Numbered from the stretch's first letter, positions 36,149 to 45,256 are shown. The stretch is DNA of 64,000 bases from Phreatobacter stygius (GCF_005144885.1 NZ_CP039690.1:2369001-2433000); one strand, 5' to 3'. A program made the numbers and translations. The notes: generated by a model from the sequence alone, not told the origin.

Positions 36149-36510
36149 GGCAGGAACGCATAGAGCATTTCTGGCCGAAGTGGGAACCGGTTCGCATGAA
36201 GAAAATGCGCTGGCGCCGCTGCGCAGTGATTATGTGATCTTTGACGGGATAGGGCGGCGCCGTTTTTCGCCGGCCTTTCGATGGTGAACATCCAATTGAC
36301 CTGGGCCGAAGTCGTGGATGGCCGGGACAAGCCCGGCCAAGACGGAAAGCGTGCGGCGATGGCGGCTTGGCACCACGTCCGTAGGCTCGCGCCACTTCGT
36401 CTTGCCCGGGCTTGTCCCGGGCATCCACGGCTTGGTTGCACCCAAATCAACCCGTCATGATCACTGTGCAGCGGTACTTTGTGCAGCAGTACTTGGGGAA
36501 ACCCATCGCC
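36149..36510. other. Gene-free stretch between potF and potG
   Basis: 362 bp without a convincing gene. The central 117 bp are a REP-like inverted repeat (separate entry). The flanks (36150-36310 and 36430-36510) show no ribosome-site-supported frame. The GTG start of potG is at its left end. Confidence 0.5.
36313..36429. repeat. REP/BIME-like inverted repeat
   Basis: Two 32-bp arms in opposite orientation, 36313-36344 and 36398-36429, match at 30 of 32 positions once one is reverse-complemented. Each arm contains its own small hairpin (CCGGG-ACAAG-CCCGG). The 53-bp centre has no coding signal. Elements with GGGACAAGCCC cores are dispersed in many Rhizobiales genomes. It lies between potF and potG and could fold in the mRNA. 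Confidence 0.8.
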
Positions 36511-37617
36511 TCAGCGTCCGGTCTTGGCCCGTGTCCAGGCCCGGGTGATCACCCGCTGCAGACGCGCGTCCGGGCTGGTCACGTTGAACAGCCGCGCCAT
36601 GACCGCGTCCGGCGGATAGATCGACGGATTGTCGCGCACGGCCGGCAGGACCAGTGGCCGCGCGGCGAGATTACCGCTGGCATAAGAGACGAAGCTCGCA
36701 ACCCGGGCGCCGACCTCCGGCCGCAGCAGATAGTTGATGAAGGCCTGGGCGAGGTCCGGGTTCGGCGCATCGGCGGGGATCGCCATCTGGTCGAACCACA
36801 TCTGCGCGCCTTCGCGCGGAATGACATATTGGATGTCGATCCCGTTGCCGGCTTCCTTTGCCCGCTTCTGGGCCTGAAAGACGTCGCCAGAATAGCCGAC
36901 CACCAGGCAGATATCGCCATTGGCCAGCGCCGAAATATATTCCGACGAATGGAACTTGGTCACCAGCGTGCGCAACAGCTGGATATGCGCGGCGGCCGCC
37001 TCCCAGTCTTCCGCCCGTTTGGAATTCGGGTCGCGGCCGAGATAGCGCATCACCGAGGGCAGGAGATCCTCGGCGGTATCGAGGAAATGGATGCCGCAAT
37101 CCTTGAACCGCTTGAGCGTTTCGAAATCGAAGGCGAGCTTCCAGGAATCGAGCGGCGCGTCGGCCATCCGTTCGCGGATCTTGGCGACATTGTAACCGAT
37201 GCCGGTGGTGCCCCAGAGATAGTTCACCGAATAGGCATTGCCGGGATCGAATTGGGCGACCCGGCGCTGCACGTCCGGCCAGAGATTGGCGAGGTTCGGG
37301 ATCTTCGCCGGCTCCAGGCGCCGATGCACATTGGCGGCGATCTGGCGCGACAGGAACGGCCCCGATGGCACCACGATGTCGTAGCCGGTGCGGCCGGCCA
37401 GGAGCCGCGTCTCCAGCACCTCGTTTGAATCATAGGTGTCGTAGATGACCTTGGCGTTGAACTCACGTTCGAAGTCGCGCAGCACCTGTTCGTCGATATA
37501 GTTCGACCAGTTGAAGATGCGCAGTTCCCGCGTGCCCTGCGCCTCGGCGATCGCCGCCAGGCCGAGTGTCGCGAACGCGGCCACAAGGCCTTTCAGCAGG
37601 ATACGCGTTCTCATCAT
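36511..37617 (-). CDS. potF: Polyamine-binding protein PotF
   Basis: 368-residue periplasmic binding protein. Signal peptide MMRTRILLKGLVAAFATLGLAAIAEA, then RELRIFNWSNYIDEQVLRDFEREFNAKVIYDTYDSNEVLETRLLAG and SGPFLSRQI, typical of PotF/PotD. The middle contains LWGTTGIGYNVAKI and the end FINYLLRPEVGARVASFVSYASGN. It leads the potFGHI set. It lies 63 bases after the amidohydrolase stop on the same strand; a shared transcript with that operon is possible. Confidence 0.94.
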   Translation of the reverse strand: MMRTRILLKGLVAAFATLGLAAIAEAQGTRELRIFNWSNYIDEQVLRDFEREFNAKVIYDTYDSNEVLETRLLAGRTGYDIVVPSGPFLSRQIAANVHRRLEPAKIPNLANLWPDVQRRVAQFDPGNAYSVNYLWGTTGIGYNVAKIRERMADAPLDSWKLAFDFETLKRFKDCGIHFLDTAEDLLPSVMRYLGRDPNSKRAEDWEAAAAHIQLLRTLVTKFHSSEYISALANGDICLVVGYSGDVFQAQKRAKEAGNGIDIQYVIPREGAQMWFDQMAIPADAPNPDLAQAFINYLLRPEVGARVASFVSYASGNLAARPLVLPAVRDNPSIYPPDAVMARLFNVTSPDARLQRVITRAWTRAKTGR

Positions 37618-37680
37618 TCCATCCTTTGAACCAAGCCACCGGACGCCGGCGAATGCGGCAATCTAGGCAAAGCCGCGCGC

Positions 37681-39123
37681 TTAGCAACAGCCCAATCGAT
37701 CGGTGAAATGGCGGCAGACGGCCGTTTCCAGTTCGGGCAGCGCGCAGCGGAACGTTTCGCGCCCGGGCATGCCGGCCCGCAGCCTTTCACGCAATTCGGC
37801 CTGGGCCGCATCGAGGTCGATACCGATGACACGGCCATCCCTGACGATGCTCCGGCCGGCCACGATCGATTCGGCGAGATGCCGGGCCGAACCGCGGGCG
37901 AACAACAGCTCGGTGGGCGCCACCGGCATCAGGGCGTCTTCGTCGAGCGCCTTGCGGTCGAGGATCAGGAGATCGGCCGGCGCACCGGCCGCGATGCGGC
38001 CGGTGACCGGCGAGCGCAAAGTCGCGTGGCCATTGGCGAAGACCGCCTGGAGCACGTCGGCCGGCGTCACCTGGCGGTCGAAACCCCAGCCGCCGTGCAG
38101 CGACCAGACCAGGCGCATCTCGCGGATCAGGTCGTCATCCTCGTCGAAAGCCTGGCCGTCAACGCCGAGACCGACCTTGCAGCCGGCCGCGAGCATGGCC
38201 GCGACCGGCGCGAGGCCGGACCGCAGCGCCAGGTTGGACGAGGTATTGACCGAAATGGTGGCGCCGCTTTCGGCGATGATCGCAAGATCGGCCGGATTGG
38301 CCCAGGTGCAATGGGCCAGTGTCAGGCGCGGCGACAACAGGCCGATATCCCGAAGGTGGCGGGCAATGCCTCGTGGGAAATGCTGGTCGGCATAGGCGCG
38401 CTGATAGCGCGTCTCGAGCAGATGCATATGAACCCGCCGCCCGGTCGAGGCTGACCCTTCGGCAATGGCTTCCAGCAGCGCGGGCGTCGCCCATTGCACG
38501 CCGTTCGGGCCGTATTGGACGTCGACCATGTCGGAGCCGATCGCCTCGGCCACCGCCTCGACCCGCGCCATCTGCTCCTCGACGCCGATCGGAGGGCTCA
38601 AGAAGCGCGCGGCAATGTCGGCGCGGGCCTCGTCCGACAGGGCGTCCAGGATCGGTCCCGAATCGCCATAGACCAGCGGATTGGTGTTGCGCATGGCGAT
38701 GGCGAAGCCGATGCGAAGGCCGACATCGCTGGCCGCCCGCGCCACGGCCCTGGCTTCCGTCACATAGTCGGTCAGCCCCTGGACGCCGGTATAATGGACC
38801 ATCGCCGCGCCCTGCCCGCCCAGCGCCGCGCGGCCGAACGGCGCGATCGATGCGAGATAGGGGTCGACCGGCGCGAACAGTCTCAGCCGGTGCAGCCAGA
38901 TCTCGAGCGGCTTGGCGAAACCGCCGATCGATGAGGTGCGGATCGGCCGGCCGTGGTCATGGGCGTTGGCGAGCGCCGGCATGACCAGGAGATCGTCATG
39001 CGGCGCACCCGGCGGCAGAGCCTCGACGCTTGCGATATCACTGCCGTCGAGCGTGATGCGCGAAGGACCTTGCGCCGCCCCTGAGCTGTCGAGGATCGCG
39101 GCGCAGGTGATGATACGGGACAT
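37681..39123 (-). CDS. Amidohydrolase-superfamily enzyme (cytosine-deaminase-like)
   Basis: 480-residue metal-dependent hydrolase. The metal motif HDH (His55-His57 in LANAHDHGRP), a later HMHLLETRY, LAHCTWANP and the Asp in GLGVDGQAFDEDDDL place it in the deaminase/chlorohydrolase branch, with a C-terminal ADLLILD strand. The region after VDG differs from standard guanine/cytosine deaminases. The substrate is unknown; transporter and cyclic-amidase neighbours suggest a nitrogen heterocycle. The start at 39123 follows GGAGTCCTCGC; upstream in-frame codons lie inside the binding-protein gene. It is the last gene of the 37.7-45.3 kb operon. Confidence 0.85.
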   Translation of the reverse strand: MSRIITCAAILDSSGAAQGPSRITLDGSDIASVEALPPGAPHDDLLVMPALANAHDHGRPIRTSSIGGFAKPLEIWLHRLRLFAPVDPYLASIAPFGRAALGGQGAAMVHYTGVQGLTDYVTEARAVARAASDVGLRIGFAIAMRNTNPLVYGDSGPILDALSDEARADIAARFLSPPIGVEEQMARVEAVAEAIGSDMVDVQYGPNGVQWATPALLEAIAEGSASTGRRVHMHLLETRYQRAYADQHFPRGIARHLRDIGLLSPRLTLAHCTWANPADLAIIAESGATISVNTSSNLALRSGLAPVAAMLAAGCKVGLGVDGQAFDEDDDLIREMRLVWSLHGGWGFDRQVTPADVLQAVFANGHATLRSPVTGRIAAGAPADLLILDRKALDEDALMPVAPTELLFARGSARHLAESIVAGRSIVRDGRVIGIDLDAAQAELRERLRAGMPGRETFRCALPELETAVCRHFTDRLGCC

Positions 39124-39164
39124 GCGAGGACTCCATCCAGGCCGGCTGGGGCCAAGGCCCCTTG

Positions 39165-40217
39165 TCAGACCGCGATGCTCCGCGCGGCCACCGCCGGCAG
39201 GAACGCGCGGTTGAACACTTCGCCCGGGGCCGGCGCCCGCGGCAAGGCGAAAGCTTCGACGATCTGGTCGATCGCCCGCGCCATCCGGGCATCGGCCACG
39301 TCGCCGAGACCTGACGCGCGAACCTCTGGCGTGATCATAGCGGTCCTGGCGGCATAGTCGACGCGACGCGCTTCGAGGGCGGCATTGAACAAGGGCTCGA
39401 CCTTGGTCATCGGCGCCATGCCGGCAACCGGATCGGCCAGCACCTCCTTGATCGCCCGGTTGATCGCCGCGACCAGCCCGCGGACCGCTTCGGGCCGGTC
39501 GCGCAGCAGTTTTTGCGACACCATGATGCCGTTGGAATAGGAGGAAATGCCGTAGTCGCCGAAGATGAACCAGCGAAAATCCCGGTCCGGATCCTGACGC
39601 ATGCCGACCAGATTCATATAGCTGGTCAGCGTGAAGATCAGCGAGGCCTGAACCTGATCCTGGATCAGCATCTGCTCCTGCAGATTGGGCGCCATGTTGA
39701 TGATGTCGCTCTTGGCCGGGTCGATGCCGTTGAGCTTGGCGAAGGCCGGCCACATGCGCGTGGTGGCCGAGCCGGCGGGACCGCCGAGCTTCTTGCCCTC
39801 CAGGTCCTTGACCGTGGTGATGCCGCTCGACGCCTTGACCAGGATGCCGAAGGGCGCCTTGTTGTAGATCATGTAGACCATCACCGGCTGGTCGCCCGGT
39901 CGGGCGGCGGCGTTCTGGATGATGGCGTTGATATCGCCGAAACCGGCGTCATAGGCGCCGCCCATGATGCGCGTGACGGTGGCCGCCGATCCCTCGCCCT
40001 GGTCGATCGTCACATCGAGCCCGGCGTCACGAAAATAGCCCTTCTCGGCGGCCAGATAATACCAGGCATGGACACCCTGGAAGCGCCAGTCGAGGGTGAA
40101 CTTGATCGGCACCCGCCCCTGAGCCAGGGCCGGGCTGGCCAAAGCCGGGCTGGCCAAAGCCGGGCTGGCCAGGACGGCAGCGCTGCCGGCGAGGAACATG
40201 CGGCGGGATGCGGTCAT
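39165..40217 (-). CDS. NMT1/THI5-type ABC substrate-binding protein (1)
   Basis: 350-residue periplasmic protein of the NMT1/SsuA fold. After a Tat-like twin-Arg start (ASRRMFLAG) and a signal region with three ASPAL repeats comes [62 protein letters not shown]. It is a clear paralogue of the protein at 44189-45256 (shared [28 protein letters not shown], and the [24 protein letters not shown] ends). Relatives bind pyrimidine precursors or other cyclic compounds. The permease and ATPase upstream serve as partners. Confidence 0.88.
   Translation of the reverse strand: MTASRRMFLAGSAAVLASPALASPALASPALAQGRVPIKFTLDWRFQGVHAWYYLAAEKGYFRDAGLDVTIDQGEGSAATVTRIMGGAYDAGFGDINAIIQNAAARPGDQPVMVYMIYNKAPFGILVKASSGITTVKDLEGKKLGGPAGSATTRMWPAFAKLNGIDPAKSDIINMAPNLQEQMLIQDQVQASLIFTLTSYMNLVGMRQDPDRDFRWFIFGDYGISSYSNGIMVSQKLLRDRPEAVRGLVAAINRAIKEVLADPVAGMAPMTKVEPLFNAALEARRVDYAARTAMITPEVRASGLGDVADARMARAIDQIVEAFALPRAPAPGEVFNRAFLPAVAARSIAV
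40126..40170. repeat. Three 15-bp tandem repeats in a signal-peptide region
   Basis: AGGGCCGGGCTGGCC at 40126-40140 and AAAGCCGGGCTGGCC at 40141-40155 and 40156-40170. Read on the - strand they encode [14 protein letters not shown]-type repeats in the signal peptide of the binding protein. A 15-bp unit preserves frame, so copy-number change alters signal-peptide length without a frameshift. Confidence 0.9.
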
Positions 40218-40257
40218 GGCGTGTCCTCAGGTTCTCGGAGAAGCTGCGAGCCGGCGC

Positions 40258-41037
40258 TCAGCTGACGGCCAGATCCTTGCGGTGGGCCCAGCCGGTCACC
40301 CGGTATTCGAAGATCGAGAAGATGACGTAGAGCCCGACGCCGAGCGCGCCGAGCACGAACAGCCCGGCAAAGACCAGCGGCACGTTGAAGGTCGACGAGG
40401 CGATCATCATCATGTTGCCGATGCCGCGGTTCGAGGCGACCGTCTCGGCCACCACCGAACCGACAAAGGCGAGCGTGATCGCAACCTTCAGCGAGGCGAA
40501 GAAATAGGGCATGGAGCGCGGCAGCGCGACATTCCACAGGATGTCGAATTTCGACGCCTTCAGCGTCTTCATGACGTCTTCCAGCTCAGGCTCGACGGTG
40601 GCGATGCCGGTCGCGACATTCACCACGATCGGGAAGATGCAAATGATCGCGGCGGTCAGGATGGCCGGCACAGTGCCGGCGCCGAACCACAGGACGAAGA
40701 TCGGCACGACAGCGACCTTGGGGATCGAGGAAAAACCGACCAGCAGCGGATAGGCCGTGTCATAGGCCAGTTTCGACGAGCCGATCAAAAGCCCGAAGGC
40801 CATGCCGATGACCACGCCGATGCCGAAGCCGACCAGCGTCGTGTAGAGCGTCTGGTAGGTATGCGGCCAGATCGCCGGCCAATATTGAATCAGCGCCTGG
40901 ATGATCTGGCTCGGCCGCGGCAGCACGATGTCGGAGATACCGAGCATCAGGCAGGCGAGTTCCCAGAACACGAAGACGCCGATGATCAGGCTGGTCGAGG
41001 CCGCCCTTTCGCGGATCAGTTCGAGCGCGCGCTCCAT
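40258..41037 (-). CDS. ABC transporter permease (SsuC/ThiX-like)
   Basis: 259-residue permease with six helices. The EAA loop is LEDVMKTLKASKFDILWNVALPRSMPYFFASLKVAITLAFVGSVVAETVASNRGIGNMM, typical of nitrate/sulfonate/taurine-type (NitT/TauT) permeases. It is one base from the upstream ATPase stop and 40 bases from the downstream binding protein. Both NMT1-type binding proteins in this operon are candidates to serve it. Confidence 0.9.
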   Translation of the reverse strand: MERALELIRERAASTSLIIGVFVFWELACLMLGISDIVLPRPSQIIQALIQYWPAIWPHTYQTLYTTLVGFGIGVVIGMAFGLLIGSSKLAYDTAYPLLVGFSSIPKVAVVPIFVLWFGAGTVPAILTAAIICIFPIVVNVATGIATVEPELEDVMKTLKASKFDILWNVALPRSMPYFFASLKVAITLAFVGSVVAETVASNRGIGNMMMIASSTFNVPLVFAGLFVLGALGVGLYVIFSIFEYRVTGWAHRKDLAVS

Positions 41038-41038
41038 T

Positions 41039-41932
41039 TCAATGTCCCCCCGCCTGGACGATGCCGCTGCCGCCGCGAGCGCCGACGATCAGGCCGCGCA
41101 GCTGCTGGTTCAGCGCCACGAAGTCCGGCTGATAGGTCATTTCGATCGAGCGCGGCCGGGCGAATGTGACGGTCTTGTCCTCGAGGATCCGGCCGGGCCG
41201 CGCCGACATCACGCAGATCCGGCTGCCGAGGAAGGCTGCCTCGCGCAGATCGTGGGTGACCAGCAGGACCGTCGTCTTCTTGGTCATCCAGAGCTCCTGC
41301 ATGATCTGCCAGAGCTCCTCGCGGGTGAACTGGTCGAGCGCGCCGAACGGCTCGTCGAGCAGCAGGAGGTCGGGCTCGTGGATCAGCGCGCGGCAAAGAT
41401 TGGCCCGCTGCATCATGCCGCCGGACAATTGCCAGGGATATTTGTCGCCGAAGCCGGCAAGACCGACCTGGGCCAGCAGCGCTTCGACCCGGTCGCGGAA
41501 CTCGCCCTTGCGCTTCGACCGGAACTCGGCCCGGAACGGCGGCACGATCTTCAGCGGCAACATGACGTTGTCGCGAATGTTCAGCCAGGGCAGCAGCGTC
41601 GGGTTCTGATAGGCCATGCCGATGCGGATCGGCGTCGCGCCGAGTTCGCGCCCGCCGAAATAGACATAACCGGTCGACGGCTTCATCAGATCGCCGACCA
41701 GCTTCAGAAGCGTCGACTTGCCGCAACCCGAGGGGCCGACCAGGGCGACGAAATCGCCCTCGGCCACGGCAAGCGAGGTTTCGGCCAGGGCCTGTACACG
41801 CTTGGCGCCACGCCCGAAGGTCACCGAGACCTTCTCGAAGGCGATGAACGGCCGGGCATTGGAAACCTGGCCGAAACTGCCCGGATTGTGGGCAGTCGGG
41901 CTTGGATCGATCGTGGCGAGCGCGGCGCGCAT
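41039..41932 (-). CDS. ABC transporter ATPase (SsuB-like)
   Basis: 297-residue ATPase. Walker A GPSGCGKS, signature LSGGMMQRANLCRAL, Walker B LLLLDEPFGALD and H-loop VTHDLREAA are intact; the SxGGMxQR-type signature is that of NitT/TauT importers. The start at 41932 has no strong ribosome site (AGGA well upstream); no better start is seen. It lies 18 bases after the cyclic-amidase stop. Confidence 0.9.
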   Translation of the reverse strand: MRAALATIDPSPTAHNPGSFGQVSNARPFIAFEKVSVTFGRGAKRVQALAETSLAVAEGDFVALVGPSGCGKSTLLKLVGDLMKPSTGYVYFGGRELGATPIRIGMAYQNPTLLPWLNIRDNVMLPLKIVPPFRAEFRSKRKGEFRDRVEALLAQVGLAGFGDKYPWQLSGGMMQRANLCRALIHEPDLLLLDEPFGALDQFTREELWQIMQELWMTKKTTVLLVTHDLREAAFLGSRICVMSARPGRILEDKTVTFARPRSIEMTYQPDFVALNQQLRGLIVGARGGSGIVQAGGH

Positions 41933-41950
41933 GGATAAATCCAGTCCTGG

Positions 41951-43375
41951 CTAGCGTTGGTCGGATCTTCGCAAGACCGATGCCAAGGTCTGGTCGGCAT
42001 GGTTCAGCACCGCCGGCGGCATGCGCTGGATGCCGGTGACCTGCCGGCCATGGCCTCTGGCCTCGGCCACCAGCCGGCGGTCCTTCTGGACGAAGCGGCC
42101 GCGCACCAGCGTGTGCACCGGCACGCCGGTGACGCTGTCGCCCTCGAATGGCGTGATCTTGCCGCGCGAATGCAGCCGGGCGGCCTCGATGATCTCGGTC
42201 TTGGTCATATCGACCACTGCGATATCGGCATGAGCTCCGGCTTCGATCCGTCCCTTGACCGGCCAAAGCCCGAAACGTTTCGCCGGCTGTTCGGCCGAGA
42301 AGCGGACATAGTCCTCGAGGCTGATGCGCCCCTTGGCGACCTGGTTCAGCATCAGCGGCATTTGCGTCTCGACGCCGGGAAAGCCGCAATCGGCCTCCCA
42401 GATCACCGCTTTCGTCTTCTCCTCCGGACTGTGCGGCGCATGGTCGGTCTCGATCAGGTCGACCGTGCCATCCTGCAAGGCAGCCCAGATCGCCGTGGAA
42501 TCGCTGGCCTCGCGCACCGGCGGATTGACCCGGATGACCGAGCCGAGCCGGGCATAGTCCCTGGTGTCGAGCAGGAGATAACAGGGGCATGTGCCGCCCG
42601 TGATGTCGACGCCGCGCGCCTTGGCGTCGCGCAAAGGCCCGAGCTCGAGGGCCGAGGAAATATGCAGAACATGCACACGCGCACCGGTCCATTCCGCCAG
42701 GATGGCGGCGCGTGCCACCGCTTCCGCCGCCACCACGGCCGGCCGCGCCGCGACATGGGCGAGCGGGTCGTTGCGGCCGGCTTCGATCAGGCGCTTCTGG
42801 CGCCAGGCCATGATCGAGGCGGTTTCGGCATGCAGCGCGATGCGCAGGCCGGACGGCGCGATGATCTCGAAACCCTCCAGCATGGCCCCGGTCGAGGGCG
42901 ACGGCAGATTGCCGAACGTATTGCCCATGAAACATTTGAAGGCATTGACGCCGCCGTCGATCAGCCCCTGCAAACAATCGATATTGTCTTCCGCCAGCAG
43001 GCCGTAGATGCCGTAATCGACATAGGCCTTGCGGGCCGCCTCCTGTTTGACCCTAAGCTCGGCGACCGAACGGGTCGGTGGATGGGTGTTGGGCATCTCG
43101 AACACGGTGGTCGTGCCGCCCATCGCGGCGGCCGCCGTGCCGGTTTCCCAGTCTTCCTTGTGGGTGTAGCCGGGCTCGCGGAAATGCACGTGCACATCGA
43201 TCGCGCCGGGCAGCACGAACAGGCCCGACGCGTCCAGCGTCTCGGCTGCCTCGGGCAGCGCGCCGGGCGCGCCGACGGCCAGGATCAGGCCGTCCTTGAC
43301 CGCCACGTCGGCGCGGAAGCGGGCGTCGCCGCTGACCAGCGTGCCACCCTTGATCAGGAGATCGGCGGTCCTCAT
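41951..43375 (-). CDS. Dihydroorotase/allantoinase-family cyclic amidohydrolase
   Basis: 474-residue amidohydrolase. Metal ligands are His62 and His64 (DVHVHFREPG), a probable carboxylated Lys147 (AFKCFMGN), His182 (ALHAET), His238 (HVLHIS) and Asp311 (ETDHAPHSPEE). The set matches class I dihydroorotase and allantoinase (AllB). The GNTFGNLPSP loop and CPCYLL are unlike ordinary pyrC or dihydropyrimidinase. Substrate could be allantoin, a hydantoin or another cyclic ureide. The start at 43375 (MRTADLL) fits; upstream frame is antisense to the SDR gene. It is eight bases below the SDR gene. Confidence 0.88.
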   Translation of the reverse strand: MRTADLLIKGGTLVSGDARFRADVAVKDGLILAVGAPGALPEAAETLDASGLFVLPGAIDVHVHFREPGYTHKEDWETGTAAAAMGGTTTVFEMPNTHPPTRSVAELRVKQEAARKAYVDYGIYGLLAEDNIDCLQGLIDGGVNAFKCFMGNTFGNLPSPSTGAMLEGFEIIAPSGLRIALHAETASIMAWRQKRLIEAGRNDPLAHVAARPAVVAAEAVARAAILAEWTGARVHVLHISSALELGPLRDAKARGVDITGGTCPCYLLLDTRDYARLGSVIRVNPPVREASDSTAIWAALQDGTVDLIETDHAPHSPEEKTKAVIWEADCGFPGVETQMPLMLNQVAKGRISLEDYVRFSAEQPAKRFGLWPVKGRIEAGAHADIAVVDMTKTEIIEAARLHSRGKITPFEGDSVTGVPVHTLVRGRFVQKDRRLVAEARGHGRQVTGIQRMPPAVLNHADQTLASVLRRSDQR

Positions 43376-43383
43376 CTCTGCCC

Positions 43384-44178
43384 TCACAGCATGGCCCAGC
43401 CGCCATCGACCGGCAGGTCGACGCCGGTGATCTGCCGCGCCCTGTCGGAGGCCAGGAACAGGCAGGCATTGGCGACGTCGATATCGGTCGAGACCCGCCG
43501 GAGCGCATAGTCGGCGGCGTGCCGTTCGACCGCCGCCGCCTCGGAAATGCCGAGCCTCCTGGCCATTTCCGGCACCACCTTGGTGCGGAAACGTTCGCCT
43601 TCGATCATGCCTGGCGCGACGCAATTGACATTGATGCCATAGGGACCGACCTCCAGGGCGAAGCTCTTGGTCATGCCCCGCAGGCCCCATTTGGACGCCG
43701 AATAGGCCATGCGGCCGGCCCTGCCCCGCATGCCGAAAGTGCCGCCGACATTGACGATCTTGCCCGAGCGCTGCGCGATCATGGCCGGCGTCACCGCCTT
43801 CATGGTGTTGAAACAGCCGCGCATGTTGAGATCGACGATCTCGTCGAACTCGGCTTCCGTGGTTTGCCAGCCGGCCTTGCCGATCGGGCCGGAGCCGCCG
43901 GCGACATTGACCAGCACGTCGATCCGCCCGCCAAAGGCTGCCTTCGTGCCGGCGATCGCCGCCTCGCAGTCGGCCCCGCTGGTAATGTCGCAGGCGAAGA
44001 TCTCGGCCTCGACGCCGGCCGCCCGCACCTCGTCTGCCACCGGCGTGATCGCACCGATATCCCGGCCGAGCAGGGAGAGCCGCGCCCCCTCCGCCGCAAA
44101 AGCGCGCGTCACCGCCGCGCCCATGCCTTTGGCCGGTCCGGTGATGACCACGACCCGGCCCTTGAGATCGAGTTCCAT
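43384..44178 (-). CDS. SDR oxidoreductase (catalytic Ser replaced)
   Basis: 264-residue short-chain dehydrogenase. The TGPAKGMG loop (13-20) and the YxxxK pair (Tyr159, Lys163 in YSASKWGLRG) are present. Thirteen residues before the Tyr, where the catalytic Ser is expected, is Gly146 in NVGGTFG, followed by Thr147. The rest (VNCVAPGMIEG, ITGVDLPVDGGW) is normal. The start at 44178 (MELDLKG) is preferred over an in-frame ATG at 44235, which overlaps the upstream gene. It is ten bases from the upstream binding-protein stop. Its substrate may be the product of the operon's ring cleavage. Confidence 0.87.
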   Translation of the reverse strand: MELDLKGRVVVITGPAKGMGAAVTRAFAAEGARLSLLGRDIGAITPVADEVRAAGVEAEIFACDITSGADCEAAIAGTKAAFGGRIDVLVNVAGGSGPIGKAGWQTTEAEFDEIVDLNMRGCFNTMKAVTPAMIAQRSGKIVNVGGTFGMRGRAGRMAYSASKWGLRGMTKSFALEVGPYGINVNCVAPGMIEGERFRTKVVPEMARRLGISEAAAVERHAADYALRRVSTDIDVANACLFLASDRARQITGVDLPVDGGWAML

Positions 44179-44188
44179 GATGCTTCTC

Positions 44189-45256
44189 TCAGGCGAGCTT
44201 GGTGATGCGTTCGGCCATCGGCGGCAGGAAGGCATCGTTGAAGATCTCGGCGGGCCCGGGCGCCCGTGGCAGCCCGTTGGCCTCGCGCACGATGCCGATC
44301 GCTTTGGCGAGCCGCGCCGGATCCGGCGCGCCGAGCCCGAGCGTCGCGATCTCCGGATGCGCCATTTCGTCCTGCAGCGTCGCGACCAGGCGCTCCTTTT
44401 CGACCGCCTTGTTGATCAGGGGTTCGCGCCGGGCGACCGCCTCGACCGCCGCATCGTGATCTCTCAGCGTGTCGACAAGTCCCCGGTTGAAGGCGCGCAC
44501 CACGCCGCGCGCCGCACCGGGATTATCGGCAGCGAGTTTCCGCGAGACGATCAGGCAGTTGGAATAGAGATCCATGCCGTGATCGCCGTAATTGATGAAC
44601 CGGAATTGCTTGTCCGGATCGATGCCGACGAGCTTGGCCGAGAAGCGGATGGTGTTGACGAAACCGAACACCCCGGCCACCTGGTCGCGCTGGAGCATCT
44701 GTTCGCGCAGGTTGGGCGCCATATTGGTGATGCTGACCTTCGAGGCGTCGACGCCGGCAAGCTTGCAGAAGGCCGGAAACAGCTGCAGCGCCCCGTCATT
44801 GGCCGGGCCGCCGAGCGTCCTGCCCTCCAGATCCCTGGGTGTCTTGATCGGCCCGTCGGCCTTGACCGCAATGGTGAAGGGCGGCCGATTGAACATCATG
44901 TAGATGCCGATCGGCGTCGAGGCATCCGGCGCGGGCTTGCGGCCGGCCAGGACCATCAGCGCATTGATGTCGCCGAAGCCCATGTCATAGGCCCCCGACG
45001 CGACCCGGCCGACCGCCGCGCCCGAGCCGTCGCCCTGGTCGATGTCGAGCTCGATGCCGGCCTCGCGCAGATAGCCTTTGTCCTGGGCGATGAAGAACCA
45101 GCTCTGCGGCCCCTGATAGCGCCAGTTCAGCACCATCCTGAGCTTGGTCAGGCCCTGCGCCAGCGCCGGAGCGCCGAGGCCCTTGCCGACCGCGACCGCG
45201 CCAAGCGCGCCGCCGGTCAGCGCACCGAACGAGCGGCGTGAAAACGTGGAACCCAT
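44189..45256 (-). CDS. NMT1/THI5-type ABC substrate-binding protein (2)
   Basis: 355-residue periplasmic protein, paralogue of the protein at 39165-40217. Signal region FSRRSFGALTGGALGAVAVGKGLGAPALAQ contains a twin-Arg. The ligand-facing segments VLNWRYQGPQSWFFIAQDKGYLREAGIELDIDQGDGSGAAV and GAYDMGFGDINALM correspond to the first paralogue. It is the first gene of the operon; the start at 45256 follows GAGGGGTTGCACC. An upstream palindrome lies at 45329-45347. Confidence 0.88.
   Translation of the reverse strand: MGSTFSRRSFGALTGGALGAVAVGKGLGAPALAQGLTKLRMVLNWRYQGPQSWFFIAQDKGYLREAGIELDIDQGDGSGAAVGRVASGAYDMGFGDINALMVLAGRKPAPDASTPIGIYMMFNRPPFTIAVKADGPIKTPRDLEGRTLGGPANDGALQLFPAFCKLAGVDASKVSITNMAPNLREQMLQRDQVAGVFGFVNTIRFSAKLVGIDPDKQFRFINYGDHGMDLYSNCLIVSRKLAADNPGAARGVVRAFNRGLVDTLRDHDAAVEAVARREPLINKAVEKERLVATLQDEMAHPEIATLGLGAPDPARLAKAIGIVREANGLPRAPGPAEIFNDAFLPPMAERITKLA

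Noticed and set aside
36313-36429. CRISPR or IS terminal repeats
   Set aside because: Only one inverted pair, no spacer array, no transposase and no target duplication seen.
36145-36450. Overlapping small frames on both strands across the potF-potG gap
   Set aside because: They arise from the inverted repeat; no ribosome site or domain.
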